From Acanthochlamys bracteata (lineage: Eukaryota; Streptophyta; Magnoliopsida; Pandanales; Velloziaceae), in assembly GCA_019914995.1 (NCBI GenBank), contig CM034142.1:1946001-2010000 (forward strand): a DNA stretch of 64,000 nt. The letters are read 5' to 3'. The notes under the pieces are model-generated. The model was given only the letters and a program-made list of their open reading frames with translations, did not search any database and was not told the DNA's origin. Positions within the stretch are counted from its first letter, which is position 1. Every line of letters starts with the position of its first letter. Shown one piece after another: positions 35,277 to 48,680 of this stretch. The position numbers and the translations under genes were made by a program.

Positions 35277-38139
35277 ATATATATATGAAGCTTATTTTTC
35301 CAAAGATCTTTAAACTATCTTTCATTTTAGAAAATCTACATTTTATAAGCACTCCCAAATCTCCCATGAGTGTTTACTCTTGGGAGTTGCTAAAGCATTT
35401 GTTGTAATAAAAGATGTCTAACAAACAACTTCGATTAGTTGCGGACTGAAGATGAACGTAGAAAGAAATGTCACTATTAGTAATAGAATAATATATAAGG
35501 GGGTAACAGTTATAATATTTTCATTATCACCACTTTGAGAGACAAATTGAATCATTAGAGAGATGTCTGAAGAGCATTCACTTTTGAGACCATCATTGAC
35601 TCAAGCATAGGGTAGCTAAGGGTGCCTATAAACTCGGATAACTTTGTTATGTTGAAACTAATAGCTGGGAGTGAGGACTTCATGATCCTACTTTTATTGG
35701 AGTGAACTGTCTATAGTTAGGTATTTTTCATGCCATTGTAGGGATTTTGAAACGATTGTGTATGGATATGCAGTACATGAACTCCAATTTTTTGTGAAGA
35801 GTATTTCTTGAAATGTTTGATCTATTCTTTCAGCGCAAGTGTTGCTCCATATATATAAAGAACTTCGAATTGATATTTTCTTCTTACTAATGTTTTCTAC
35901 CACTATTTTTTTTTTTTTGCTCATATATGATAAGAAGTATAATTTTATTTTATAGTAGTTTTGGATGTTGGCTTTATTTACAGCTTTGAAAGTGCCTATT
36001 TTTAGCTGAAAAGAGCCTCTCCTATTGTTTCCTAAGAGGCCTATACATAACTAGAATTCATCTAACTTTTCGGACAGTGCAAAGAAAGAGATAAAATAAT
36101 GATATGGACTAAATAGTCCGCTAATTTTCAAGTTCAAGTCTTCTTATTTTAGTTTGTGATTTGGTTTTATAAACCTACCTACTTTGTCTTCATATGGAGA
36201 TGAGGTATTACAACCAGGAAGTAGCTCCACATCAAGAGTCATCTGATTAGTATTCAACCCAAGGTTTGTAGGAGAAAGAAGTTAAAGAAGATGCAAACTA
36301 GTCAAATTAGGCGAGTTTCTCTTACACCTAAATTTTATGTTGTTTATTCTATGCATTGCTTGTTTATTTCTATTCCTTCACCATTAAGGACAATATTAAG
36401 ATTGAAGTTGGAGAAGATGAGTAGATGGTAACAATAACTTTTTTTAAAAAAAGAAATCTCGTGTTACTTTTCTTTAGTTTCTCTTTTTACAATAGTACTC
36501 TGTATAATTGAGTTGATAAGATATTGGTACCATTTTTAGAAAGTATAATTGAATATGTTCCAGAGGATCTTCAATTTACACTTTGTAACTAGTAATAATA
36601 TCTATCAGGGTAATACAAGTTTAGAGTGTGATCTTGATATTTTTACCGGTGTTGGGTGGATTTTGTTTTCTTTTTGTAGCAATAGTTAGGATACACAGTA
36701 ATCAAATAGATTTTGAAAAGTACAATGATAAAGAAAGGGTAAAAAAAACTGCACAAAGCAACTAAATAAAAGTAGAAAAGCCATAAAACAGTGCCAATGC
36801 TCAAGTATTCTTCATTTTTTGTTAAATTAAAACTTTTTTTTTATTTCTTTCTATTTTAAGGATTCTCTATTTTCATTACATCAATTACAACATGTGCAAA
36901 ACTTCGTCCTTTGGAAGTGTATTTGAAGTTGAGAAATTACATTAAAACAAGTTATGGATACTAAATTTTTTATTCTTTTTAATACATTGCACATGTTCTT
37001 TGAATGAAGATCGAATTGATTTACACTATTTACAGAATGCATTTAAAAGAGTTTATAGTTGACGTTAACTTGGGAATTATGTTTAAATAATAATAAAGAT
37101 TTCTATTTGCTTAAGTTGTGTATAGAGAATGAAATCTTTAAAATTTGGAATATTTGATAAGAGTGTAATTATAGTGTGTTTGGTATCCTAGTGTTATAGT
37201 CTAGATGCTGATATTTCACATGAACTAAATTATCTTATATTTATAATGTTTTACCAATCCAAATCTTTACATTGCTCATCTACTCCTTATTTCTTATGTA
37301 ATGATGTCTTCGGTTAGATGTGAACATCAAGGTCCTATTTCCACTACTTTCTATTATTTTTCTATAAAATTAGAAATGAATTCCTACCGAATATTGGAAA
37401 TTGAAATCTCTTTCCTATTTGGGAGGGATTCAAGGTTCTTATAAATAAGGCGCATCATAAAGCCACAAAGATCATCAACAGCCACCTCGATCGTAAAATA
37501 GAACCGCCTTGAGGGAAAAAGGTTTCTGTAGAGCAACGAAAGAGAGGAAGAGCTACGGTAGAGGGGAGAACGATAAACATCTTTACTGCTCGATCCTACA
37601 CCAAATCAAATTTGCTCTTATAGCTCATGTTTATTTTATATGACTATTTTGTGTAATATAAGCATGAGAAGGTAATTTCTTTAACTGAAGTTTTGGATGA
37701 ATTCTAATTTAATTTAGTTGATTTTAATAATGTGTGATGAATTATTGTAGAATTTTATAGTGAGTTATTAATCTTTATGAGAATTCAACATACATGTTGA
37801 AATTATATGTTTCATCAACATTGAACTAAATATTTAAATTATATGGTTAATTATTTTACTAGAATTAAGTGGAATATATTTGAGATTAAATTAATAACTA
37901 TAATTAGTAATTTTTGGATCAACGTAAATATAGTTACATGATTGATGATTTCATAAAAATTAGACTAGACCAAAATTAAAATAAATTGGAGGTAAGTGAT
38001 TATAAATTAATTCAATGTTAGAACCTTAACTACAAATTCGACTTAAGTACTGAATTAAGGTATTATGTATAAAATCTTCCCTATAATTAGTAATTACCAT
38101 CACATGTAATTAAGGATCCAAACAAAAGACACAGGTGGC
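35277..38139. other. Non-genic interval
   Basis: AT-rich DNA without a supported gene or repeat boundary. Confidence 0.5.
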
Positions 38140-39453
38140 AAGGTTGTTAAAATTTCAATTTAAATTTTAAACTATTACGATTTTACTTTACCAAAATTAT
38201 CCTGATTCAAGCAAAGAAAAACTTGAAGTAATATTGCACCCACATCATGATTTTAACTGTAAAATTAGTAAGATCACGATTTTTTTGCGATTTCATATAA
38301 CTTTGCTTTCGGAGGAGTTTTTGTAATTTTGGGAAGCTCAAGGGTTTTTTAATAAAATTTCTAAATAGTAAATAACCTAATTTGACCACGTTCTTAATTA
38401 GTCATGCGACATAGAATCAAAGAGTCCATAATTTTACGTTCTGCCATGATAGGCCTAACATAGAGAAATTTCTTCAAAATTTTACAGATCTTTTCCTTCT
38501 AGTCTACTATAGTAGAATTTTTTTGTTCTATGCCGATCGTTTTCTTGATTTGAGCTCGAGACTATTAAATCTTCTAATTGGTCATATCTACAGCGATCAC
38601 GGAGTTTTTCTTCATTTCGAATGTTTTTTCAGTTCTTTTGGACCCTAGTACTTGTGTTCTCTTTTTTTCACTGTACGAATGATGAATGCATTACTTTAGA
38701 TGGTTGTCTCACTGTCCAAAGCCTTTTGGATGGCTCTGTCACACTGTCTGGCTAACCAAAGTAATCTGAGCCAGAGGACTAAACCAACATATTTCTTGTA
38801 ATGGTATGCTTATGTTTTTGTACATGTCTTGTATAGCTATGGCTTGAGTTTGCTGGCATGTTGTAGAACTTCAAGTTTGCTGGCTTGAAATATAGAAAAT
38901 TATTGATGAAAGATATAGAACTTTAATTTCTCCATTTTCCTTTTGCATCTATCTAGAGCCTCTTGAATTTTGATATTTTTGTACGTGGTGTTTGTCATTG
39001 TCTTGTAATGGTATGCTTGTGTGTAGAAAATAATCATTAAATAAATGATTCATATTGCTGCCAAAAAAAAAAGTGCACCGCTATCATCATTTTGTTATAT
39101 AATTCCACATACAAGTAAGAATTTGAGAATTAGAATTATAACAAGCTAACAATATATTTATACATGCTTTTACCTTCTAAGGAAGCTTGAAAGTTACGAT
39201 TAAAAGCTCCAAACTTCTACTAGAATGTCCAAAATAACATAATACATAAATGTAAATCATCTGAAACCCCAATAATAACATGTATTAGTTTATTACAATA
39301 TTAAAAAATATTACGTAAACTTTTACGTATTAAAATAAAATTTTATTAAGAATTAGTGATAAGTAAAATCTTAAGATATAACTATAAAAATTCGATTTTA
39401 TGATCTTACTCAAGTGGAACGATCCTACTTAAAATTTCGACCTTAACAACCTT
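38140..39453. mobile_element. Terminal-inverted-repeat element (AAGGTTGTTAA ends)
   Basis: It starts AAGGTTGTTAAAATTTCAATT and ends with the inverse TTAACAACCTT. The subterminal ~150 bases are made of ATCTTAC/GTAAGAT-like words as in the element at 41371-42138. The centre (38440-39075) is less AT-rich and ends in an A-run (39062-39071). Superfamily uncertain. Confidence 0.5.
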
Positions 39454-40073
39454 GACCATTGGTGATTTCTAAAATTCTAATTAAAATCACTTTTGCTTTC
39501 AAAACACAAAACTTCATTCCTTCAAGGATAATGCATCTCTTTATAAAATTTGAGCTTAGTAATACTTCAAAAAATGACAAATTTAGAGGTTTAGTTTAAA
39601 TTAAGTTGACAACCGGCCTTGTGAAATAACCTCATTTGCTAATATATGGTACAGCATAAATGTACGCTTTGGTTAATTAGGATATAAAGAATACAATTTT
39701 CTTAGGTTATTCTTCTATCCACAATAACTGCACAAACATACTTGTCTTCTCAGATGTACCTATTTCTTCTTTATCCTTTGAATACTTTAGATAACCTAAC
39801 TTATTATGTCTGTGAAGAAGGAGCTAAGATGAGCTAGTACATTGAATCTTTATTATCTAATCGGGTACGATTGAAGGTGTTCAGCAACACTCAATAGCTA
39901 AAGACTTCTATCTGAAAACATGCTGAAAAGTGGCATACAATCAAGCCACCGAAGCTACACTCTATAGGAAAACAATATAGAAATATTATGTTGTTTTGTA
40001 GAAGACTTTTATCTGAAAATAATAACAAAATAGTTTGTTTTTATTTACCAGCTTTTGTTTTCACTCTTGAAAC
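39454..40073. other. Non-genic interval
   Basis: No gene, RNA or repeat boundary recognised. Confidence 0.5.
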
Positions 40074-40567
40074 TAGGGGTGGCAATTTGGATTCATAAAT
40101 CGGTTTCAAATCGACACATATAATAACTGGATCAAATTGTTCAACCATAACCTGATCTATTTAATTATACGGGTCAAAATTATCAATCCTAACCCAATTT
40201 ATTTAATAGCTGAGCCTAATTCGGGTCGACCTATTTAACAACTAAATTTATAAAAATTAATTTCTAACAATAATATATAAGAAGTATTTATTATCATATA
40301 TCTAAAATTAATTTATTTTAATAAAATCTATTAATTAAGTAAAAACTTAAGTAAAGTAGGATAAGTTAAGCAAAACATATATACAAATAAAACTAAAATC
40401 TTGTGTTATTGTTTTAAATATTCTATAATTATTAAGTAATATATACTATATAAATAATTATACGAGTTAAAATCATCAATTTTGGGTCAATCCGAATTCG
40501 ATTCGAAATCGACCCGAACTCATTTAAGTTTTAGAGTCACGGGTCAGGTCCGAAAGTGCCACCTCTA
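40074..40567. mobile_element. MITE with TAGGGGTGGCA ends
   Basis: Left end TAGGGGTGGCA, right end TGCCACCTCTA, i.e. near-perfect inverted termini. The 8 bases outside (CTTGAAAC and TATGAAAT) agree at five positions, fitting an eroded 8-base duplication as made by hAT elements. The interior is AT-rich without coding capacity, with words like GGGTCAA and CGACCCGAA. About 43850-44350 resembles its interior. Confidence 0.6.
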
Positions 40568-41319
40568 TATGAAATATTCTATCCACTCGTCAAATAGATG
40601 ATTAGCACAAGAAATGCATAAACTATAATTGCTAACCCTTTGTTGTTATCAAAATCAATTAGCAACAGAGGGCAACGCAGCTCTATCTTAGACTTCAGGA
40701 GATAAGCAAATCAACTATTTCAACATTTTCTTAAAATTTATCTTTAGATTGTGAAATGAAACATGCAGATAACATACAACGCTGACGGAAAGAGTATTTA
40801 ATGGCCTTCTTTACACTAGTATTGCGAATGAACACAAACATTAATCCTTTAACATATACAACGGCTCCCTTAGGCTTATTCGTAAACACTACCACTAGAC
40901 ATCATTCTTGAAATCTATAATTCTAAATGCGATCAGAGGTAGTTGTTGCCTTTCTAATTAGTGGCAATCAACAAACAAAGTTTCATTCTACTTTGTATTT
41001 TTTCCGTCTACAAATCCGATCACCAACAAATACGTTATATATTTTTTAAACACGAAATGCGAAGCTTCTTTTTAGTACAAATAAATACAATTTTCTTCTC
41101 AATTATTCTTACAATTTTCTTCTCAGTCATTCTTACTTTCAAATTTTAAAGTATAAGAATTATTCAAATGACGTCACCATACCACTGTTGCTGCTATTTA
41201 ATTTCAGTTAGACGTCAAGAACTGTACCAGATGTCATGTATGTAGGTTGCTTCTCCTCTAAGCAGTTGATGCTTTATGCGTAGACATGAAGCCATAGCAA
41301 GACAATCATCAGCATACAT
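40568..41319. other. Non-genic interval
   Basis: No supported feature. Confidence 0.4.
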
Positions 41320-42930
41320 TTCAGGTTCAAATACTGCAGTCTCTTTGCAAAGTTAGGACCATGATAAGCAAGATTATGAGGATCGAGATTTTATATATGA
41401 TCGTTTCGCTTGTGTAGGATCGTAAAATTGTGATTTTAAGTAAGATCGTAAGATCTTACTTATCGATAATTTTTTTATAAAATTATTTAATGCTTTTAAA
41501 TATTAGATAATACTTATTAAAATTACTGAAAATTAAAAATATAATTTTCTTATATTTTATCTTAATATAATAAATTAATAATTTTTATATTTGTGGTTCA
41601 GATAAACTATACTTTAATAATTTTTTATTTTTATTTAGCTTATTATCATAATATCTTTACAGATTATGTCATTATTTTATAAATATATACTTATATAATT
41701 CTACCATATTTAGAAAACCTAATTTCTTATGTAATTAATTAATTAAGCGTCAAGTAATCGCCTTTATCGTCTTAAAGTAAAGAGAAAAAACATAATCCAA
41801 AATACCACCATATGAAAAATATTTTGCTCCCACAATAAATCCCTCACAAAATAAACTAAACACAACTGCATCCACGACAAACGAACGATTGATTTTCTTT
41901 AGCTATTCCAACTTCGCTCAAAATCCTCGAGATCTCTCTTGATTCATGAATGTTTCTTATAAACTGAAATCGTAAGATCGCAAGTAAAATCAGGATCTTA
42001 AAAATTTTAGGATTAAAATCGAGATCTTTAGGATTAGAAGTAAGATCAAGATTTGTATCAAGAAGGATCGTTTTGTTGATGTAAAATTGTAAAATCGTAA
42101 GATTTTAAAATTTAAATCGAAATTTTAACAACCATGATGATAAGCATATTCTGTTTCAACTTGTTGTTCTAGGTCGATCACATTAATTTCAAACTCAATA
42201 GGAATATCATTATCACTTGAAGATGTTAACTCCGTTCTAGATGAAGGAACTTTGGTGGATGAGCATCGAATGTCCTCTTTTTAAGATTGATGTATAGTAG
42301 TAGTGGTTTGTCTTCGCAATTTTACAACAAAATATAATGTCATAATGCATCATCCTATGTAAAATTGAAGACCACACTTTTAGTGAATGAAATAGCATAT
42401 GTAAAGATAGCATCATACATAGTTTATCCACTCTTAAAATTTACGTAGACTATTGCTAATAAATTCGAGTACATGCAGTTCAAAAACAGTCTAAAAACCT
42501 TTTGGTATCAAGATCTCCGATACAAATGCTTTTAGCCCATCAATTTAAGACCATAATGATTATATTTTGTCTTAACTTGCTCTTCTATGTTTATCACATT
42601 AATAGCACCATCACTAGATGATCATAGCACCACTTTCGATGAAGAAACTACGGAAGGATGAACATTAGATACTTTCTTTTAAGATAAACATATAGCAATG
42701 GTATTTTATTTTCATCGTATAACACCATATAATCTCTTTTTACATCATTATAGGTAAAATTAAAGACCATAATTTTAGTGCAGATGAAATGCTATGTGTA
42801 ACAACAAAATCGTACATAGTTAATCGACCCTAAGTTTTGTGTAGACCATAGGCAATATATTTGAGCACAAGATGTACAAAGGTAGTTTAAGAATCTTTAT
42901 TATGAAGATCAATTAGTCAGTAAATCTTCA
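41320..42930 (-). mobile_element. Ty1/copia remnant, copy 3, interrupted by a TIR element
   Basis: 41320-41370 and 42139-42930 match the 1-700 remnant in order (for example CAGGTTCAAATACTG against GGGTTCAAATGCC, then TTCAACTTGTTGTTCTA against CTCAACTTGCTCTTCTA). The match is split at 41371-42138 by the insertion annotated next. No open frame survives. Confidence 0.6.
41371..42138. mobile_element. 768-base TIR element with 8-base target duplication
   Basis: The 8-mer GATAAGCA lies at 41363-41370 and again at 42139-42146, and removing 41371-42146 restores the copia remnant. The ends are rich in ATCGTAAAAT and its inverse, giving an imperfect fold-back. The interior resembles the ends of 38140-39453. 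The 8-base duplication points to a hAT-type element (inference). No coding sequence. Confidence 0.65.
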
Positions 42931-44400
42931 AAAGACAATTTTTTACTCCCATTACCACCGTTTCGAATTACAATAGTTTTTATGGGTGATGCTCCTACAA
43001 TATTTTCATATACTTAAATCAAATAAGCTAAAATTAACTTACTTTTCATTGACACTTATTGGATCTTTATTGAGCCTTCATTAAATTTTTGTCAACCTAT
43101 CATGAATCCGCCATTAACCCTCAATATACCAATGCCGCAACAAATCAAAAGACTCCATAACTAAAAACAAAAGACAAAGAAGATATATCAAAACGTACCT
43201 CCTAGAACCATCGGTAATAGTAGTTTGATGTTTTGCAATAGTAAATTACACTGAAGACGCTCTTTTCATTAAGAACGAGAGTTGACAAAATAAATTTCGC
43301 TCAAAAGCCAATAGAAATAAGAGCCGACGAAATAAATTTCACTTGAAAGCCGACATGAACAAAGGGCCCGCGAGAAAGATTTTGAAAATAAGATCAAAAC
43401 TTTTGCTGAAAAAATAAGAACTTAATCCGAACGAATAGGATTTAGAGTGAAAGTTTTGAATAGATGTTTTATTTAATTAGAAGTTAGAGAGAAACGTTAA
43501 TGCTATTTTGATCATAAATGTAATAAAAAAATCACAAAAGAAGGATTTGTAAAAAAAGTGAGAAAAATAAAATAGAAAGATAGAATATCTATTCACCAAA
43601 AAGACAAAAAATATGCACGAAAATATGTGAATGAACAGTGTCCTTGGATACTCTCTCCCATCTTAGCAACAACTTACATCACTCCGCATGTTTCTCAAGC
43701 TCGATCCCAAACAACAATATATGACTCGATACGACAAAACTATAAGAAATTTAATTCCAACAAAAGATGGATATCCTTTATAGCCTTGCTACCACATTTC
43801 AGAAACCAAATGTCTAGATACAAACTAATATCAAAATATATGTGAAATGTATAACCCGATCAATAAACTGATCCATTTAAATCAAATTTGAATTTAATTT
43901 TAGTCAGATTGGATTACTTTAATTTCGAATTAATTTAAAATTAACAAAAAATTTAAATAGATTCAGATCGAATACGATTGATACAAAATCGATTAAACAA
44001 TAAAATTATTTATATTATCTAATAATTTGAAAATATTTTTAATTATAATATTAAATATTATTTTAATCATATTTATATATGATTAATTTTTTATTTAATT
44101 TATAATTTTTATTAAATTAATACTATTTTGTATATAGGATACCTAATAACCACCTATTATTGTTAAAAGAATAAATTTATAAATCTCAGTTTAACAATTT
44201 TAGTTATTAACAAGATCATCTGAATTTAACACAATTATTAAATAAATTAAATTAGATAAACCAATTTCGATCCATATAAATACACGAGTCAAATTAAAAT
44301 TGAACAATTTTAACCTCATTATCATATAGATTGATCTGAACTTGACCAATTAACTCATACTATCACTACGACATTCACAGTTGCTTTCAACAATGCTTAC
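42931..44400. other. Non-genic interval
   Basis: AT-rich. 43850-44350 shares words (AACCCGATC, AATTAAATC, GGATTA) with the MITE at 40074-40567 and may be a diverged copy. No gene supported. Confidence 0.4.
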
Positions 44401-44771
44401 AATGATCTTCTGCAGACACCAACTGGCTAGCTGCAGACATCTTGCTAATTGGCACGGATCAAAGTTTCATACATCATGACATCATTTTTTCAATATAGCT
44501 TTGCTGAATCATAACATAAGATACATAAAAGAAGAGTGTCTAAAAGTGGAAGCCTTTATACATGGTACAATTAAGTCCATCTTTTTACGCCTGCCAAAAG
44601 AGTTGCCCAAAATATCATAAAAGAAAATCATGCTTAGCGACATAGCAGCACCTTATAGCAGTCGATGAAAACTTATATGAATTGATTGGCTATAAAGGGT
44701 ATATGATAGCAATTACATTCCCAAAACTCATATCACACCTGTTTTCTGTTTTCGTCATCATCATCAGCATA

Positions 44772-46498
44772 TCAATAAGATGCGTAAGCAGCATTGCCAC
44801 TGACCATTGGGTTATGATGGCGGCGCCCACTGATAAGGCGACCAATTGGTCCTAAGAGCCGGTTCATTTTCTACATGTAAGAACACAATCAACGGTCCAT
44901 TAGATGCTAGAGTGCCAAAAAATAAAGACAAAAAGGACGTCTTAGTAATTAATGTAATATTCAGCTGACTTCTTCCATACCCATTTGGAGACTATGCCCG
45001 ATACAAAGGTCAGGATCAGTGATGACAACAGAAACCAGTCAGACATATTCGTGACTTAAGAAATACCCCATGGTGATGACAAATCTCAACAATATGTAGT
45101 TTCAAAGATACGTCCAATGCAACTTACAATGCAAAATGGCAATAATAGAGGAAAGGAGTGAACAATTGCAGCAAACAATGAGTTGGTTATGGCAATCAAG
45201 TTTCCACATTCAACTTATGAGTGATTTATCAAGGAAACTTTATTCCTGAGCTTTGTTTACAAATTTCACCCATCTGCCATAATATTTCAAATCAACAGAT
45301 CTGCAATGACATGCAAGCCACAAGGCCAATTACTTCGTTGGTCACTCCCTTGTGGCAAAAAAAGAGAAAAAGGAAAGGTTGCTGACAGAATAAATGATAA
45401 ATTGATATTACTGCATTGTTCAATGAACGGATGATTCCACGCATTTAGAAGTAAACAACCAACATTGATGCAGTTATTTCACATTGCCATGAGTACTGAA
45501 GATGATCCAACCATGACCAAATACAAAATAACATAATCTCCAGTATTATGATCCAAAGGGATATCTACCCCTCTATATGCCCCCCACAGACATGTCAAAA
45601 TTGAAGAAAACAGCTAAGTGAAGAACATGCGCAAAGTACAAAAAAAGAGTAACCGGAGCGGTAAACAGAACTCAAACGTAAAATCATTCAGAACTAGAAA
45701 ACCAGACTGCATGTTAGAGAATGTCTTGTTAAGTACCTCATCAGTTGCGTATACATGCCATTGAAGATGCTGAAGCTGTGGTTTGTCTCGCTGCCACCTG
45801 CGCCCTAATATAACGAGTCCCATAACAGCAGCAGCCACAACCACAGACCAAAATGTGTTGGCTTCCTTTGCATGGCGGTATAAGGATGCCGCATGCCTTT
45901 TCCACCACGCATTGCAGGGAAGTTTGGACTTATCGTCCAAATGTGTAGACTTCTGAGGCGAAAGTAGACTTTTTTGACAACAATCCTCAGGATCAGCCCT
46001 GTCACCAACCTGAATATTTTCAGTGGGAGACATACTTAGGTTAGAAGAATCATAAACGCCTTCCTCTTCACCAACCATGTTTGGACCCTCCGAATCCCTT
46101 CCTTCAAATTCTGTACTATGCATAGAGACACTATTTTGGATATCTAAGAACTGGATGGCATCAACATCATCATTGGACTTTCCCAGATAGACATTGTGAG
46201 ACATATTATATTCACCACCTTCACCTTGGTTTTCAACTAGATGTTGGTCTTCAGGCTCACTGCATTCAGGTTCTAGTGGAAGATTCTCATGCTCGCTAGG
46301 TGGAAATACAAAGTGCTCGGACATGTACATCGAATCTGATGAACCTTGATCCTTTATGAAGTTATTTTCTTCATCTTGAGCTAAATCAAGTCCTTTAGGA
46401 CCTGGAGCAGCAGCATATGCTGAATCAGTGAGAGTTACAACTTCCCAATCAGCTCTTCTTGTGGAAACTCCTTCCTCATGTTTCTCCTCATCAGCCAT
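44772..46498 (-). CDS. ATG8-interacting protein (ATI1/ATI2-like)
   Basis: Two coding exons, 46498-45737 and 44870-44772, joined in phase 0 across an intron GTACTTAAC to ACATGTAG, give 286 residues. The protein has an N-terminal ATG8-binding motif W18-E-V-V21, then SAYAAAPGP, a long acidic disordered middle, and a single membrane segment at about 216-232 (FWSVVVAAAVMGLVILG) preceded by WWKRHAASLYRHAKEAN. The C-terminus is basic and ends AAYASY. This matches the plant-specific ATI1/ATI2 family, known in Arabidopsis as ER- and plastid-associated autophagy adaptors that bind ATG8 and carry cargo to the vacuole. The length fits the family. Both splice sites are canonical and the frame is clean, so I take it as functional. 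It is the only intact-looking host gene here. Which of the ATI paralogues it is cannot be told. Confidence 0.88.
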
Positions 46499-46503
46499 TT
46501 AAC

Positions 46504-48634
46504 CTGAAACCAACTTCAATATTAAAGAAACAACAGAAAGGAACATCTAGTCTAGTTGATAGCAGCCACAATCACGTTAAGATTCCATTAGCAATTGAGT
46601 TTGCATGCAACATCTTGAAAAACTATAAAGAAGACGCGATCGAGCCTACGATGACTATGTAAATCTTCATTCCAAGCCATCTTTGATGCTTATCAAAAGA
46701 CAAAAGCTCTTTGAAGGTCAAGATGTGTATAGAAACTAGAGATTTTTAAAAAAGTACCATATCCAAACAGCTTGGACACTCAATCTGGAAGGATCCTTGG
46801 AATGGTTAAACAAGCAGGTAATGACAAACACAGCACAGCCCACACTCAACTTTACAAGAGAGAAGAAACATAAAGCAAAGAAGTAGCATGAGCCAATCAA
46901 AACCAAATAAATTATGGTGACTGTAAGATAGAATTCAATACAAACATTAAATTGGAAAATCCAGGGTATATATGTAAGTATGACAAGAAACTTATGAATG
47001 CGAACTATATATGAACAGGTTCTCATCGATAGAAGCCATACGACCAGGCTTTACTTACAAGTAATCAAACATACACAACTTAACCAGCACAGGAGCATGT
47101 TCATTTTAACTACATACAAAAAGAGCATAACGGTCATTATAAATCTTCACCTACCAGTTGAAACCTGTCTATAAACAGTGCAATTCATAGATGGAACTTA
47201 CAGCCAAGCCCGATCCCCACACTCGAGTGCCTTTCACTTTTGGAATGTATACGCACATGTCCATCTTGTCTGTATATTACGCACATAGCCGTTCAAACAG
47301 ACATCCTTGTTTTCCATCTCAGATTTACAATGCTGTGTCATCCATTTGAACATATCTCTTATATTTGGGATTGGGATTGATTTTGGCACAGTAACAAAGG
47401 AGACAACACGGTAGTGCTATAGAACAATCACGAGCACTTGTTTGTACTTCTAAGTGCTTGATAAGAACCCCAATGTGGGAGGCCAAAGCATAGTTGCATG
47501 AAAACACAAAAAGCCAAACTTCAGCAGATATAATTTAGAAGAATCCATCTGCCTGATTTGACCTTGTGCCTAAAGCTTAGTGGTGGGTGAAGTTGTTCCC
47601 TTCGTGCCTTATTTCCAGAACAACCAATGACCCTAGGACAATTAAGTAACAGCGAATACCGTCAACGTAAAAGTTTTTGGAATCCCTATTAACATCTTAG
47701 GGATCAAAAATTCTTACGATATCCTAACTATAAGTAGGTTGTTATTCAAAAATTATCCTTAGTTACAAAACAAAAAATATCACATCAGATCCTAGGCTTT
47801 CTCTGTCCTAACATGACATTAACTACAGCTAAAACCCCACTTAGTGGGATGAGGACTAGATTGATGTTGGATCAAATACAGCTTAAACTCCACCTATGTG
47901 GATTCTTCCACATAGCCAATTCCAAGCTGGAGAAGATCAGGAGGTTTGGTCAGGGTGGCAACCACTTATAAAATCCTGTCAAATTTTATGACGCTTTGTT
48001 TAGCCAACCCCAACTAGGAGATAAGGTTTGATCGAATGGTTGAAGAGAGACAATATGTACAGCTAAAATGGCTAATTGTTAAAGCACCAAAAGACAGAAT
48101 ACGCACTTGCGTAAAGATAGGCTTAAAAGAGCTGATACTATAACATCAGTATATCACTTAAATTAGTAACACACATGTATTTTTGAGGAGTTACATGGAG
48201 CAGTCCGACTAAAGCAAAATCACATTGAAGCTTGGATTCATGTCAGAACTAAGTGAAAATCTGTTAAACCTGTTGCATAAGCGTAGTCCTAAACTAGCAA
48301 CATAACTGACATCTAAATTCTAGTTACATGAACCCTATCCAAAAAACACACAACCGTCCAGAAGACTGCTGCATCATCAGCGACACAGAAAAAACAAAAG
48401 ACAATAGAAAATCCAAATCAATGTCTCTTCCAACTCCCACAATGTACAGCTATCTAGAAAACAACAAATTAGCAAATCAAGATACAACACCACCATGACC
48501 AAGACAAAAAGAATTAATATTTTATCCTGCTAGCACTATCAGCTCCAAGATAATGGCACGTCTGACTACAATGATTTGACTTCCTTTATTTCTTAAAGCA
48601 CCCGTAGCACATCTCAACTTTTGGCAAGTATGGA

Positions 48635-48680
<46 letters not shown>

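Noticed and set aside
36170-36320. Minus-strand peptide with MTLDVELLPGCNTSSPYEDK
   Set aside because: Looks protein-like but no splice context, neighbours or family recognised; not supported enough to annotate.
45805-46008. 67-residue minus-strand frame inside the ATI-like exon
   Set aside because: Out-of-frame shadow of the coding exon.
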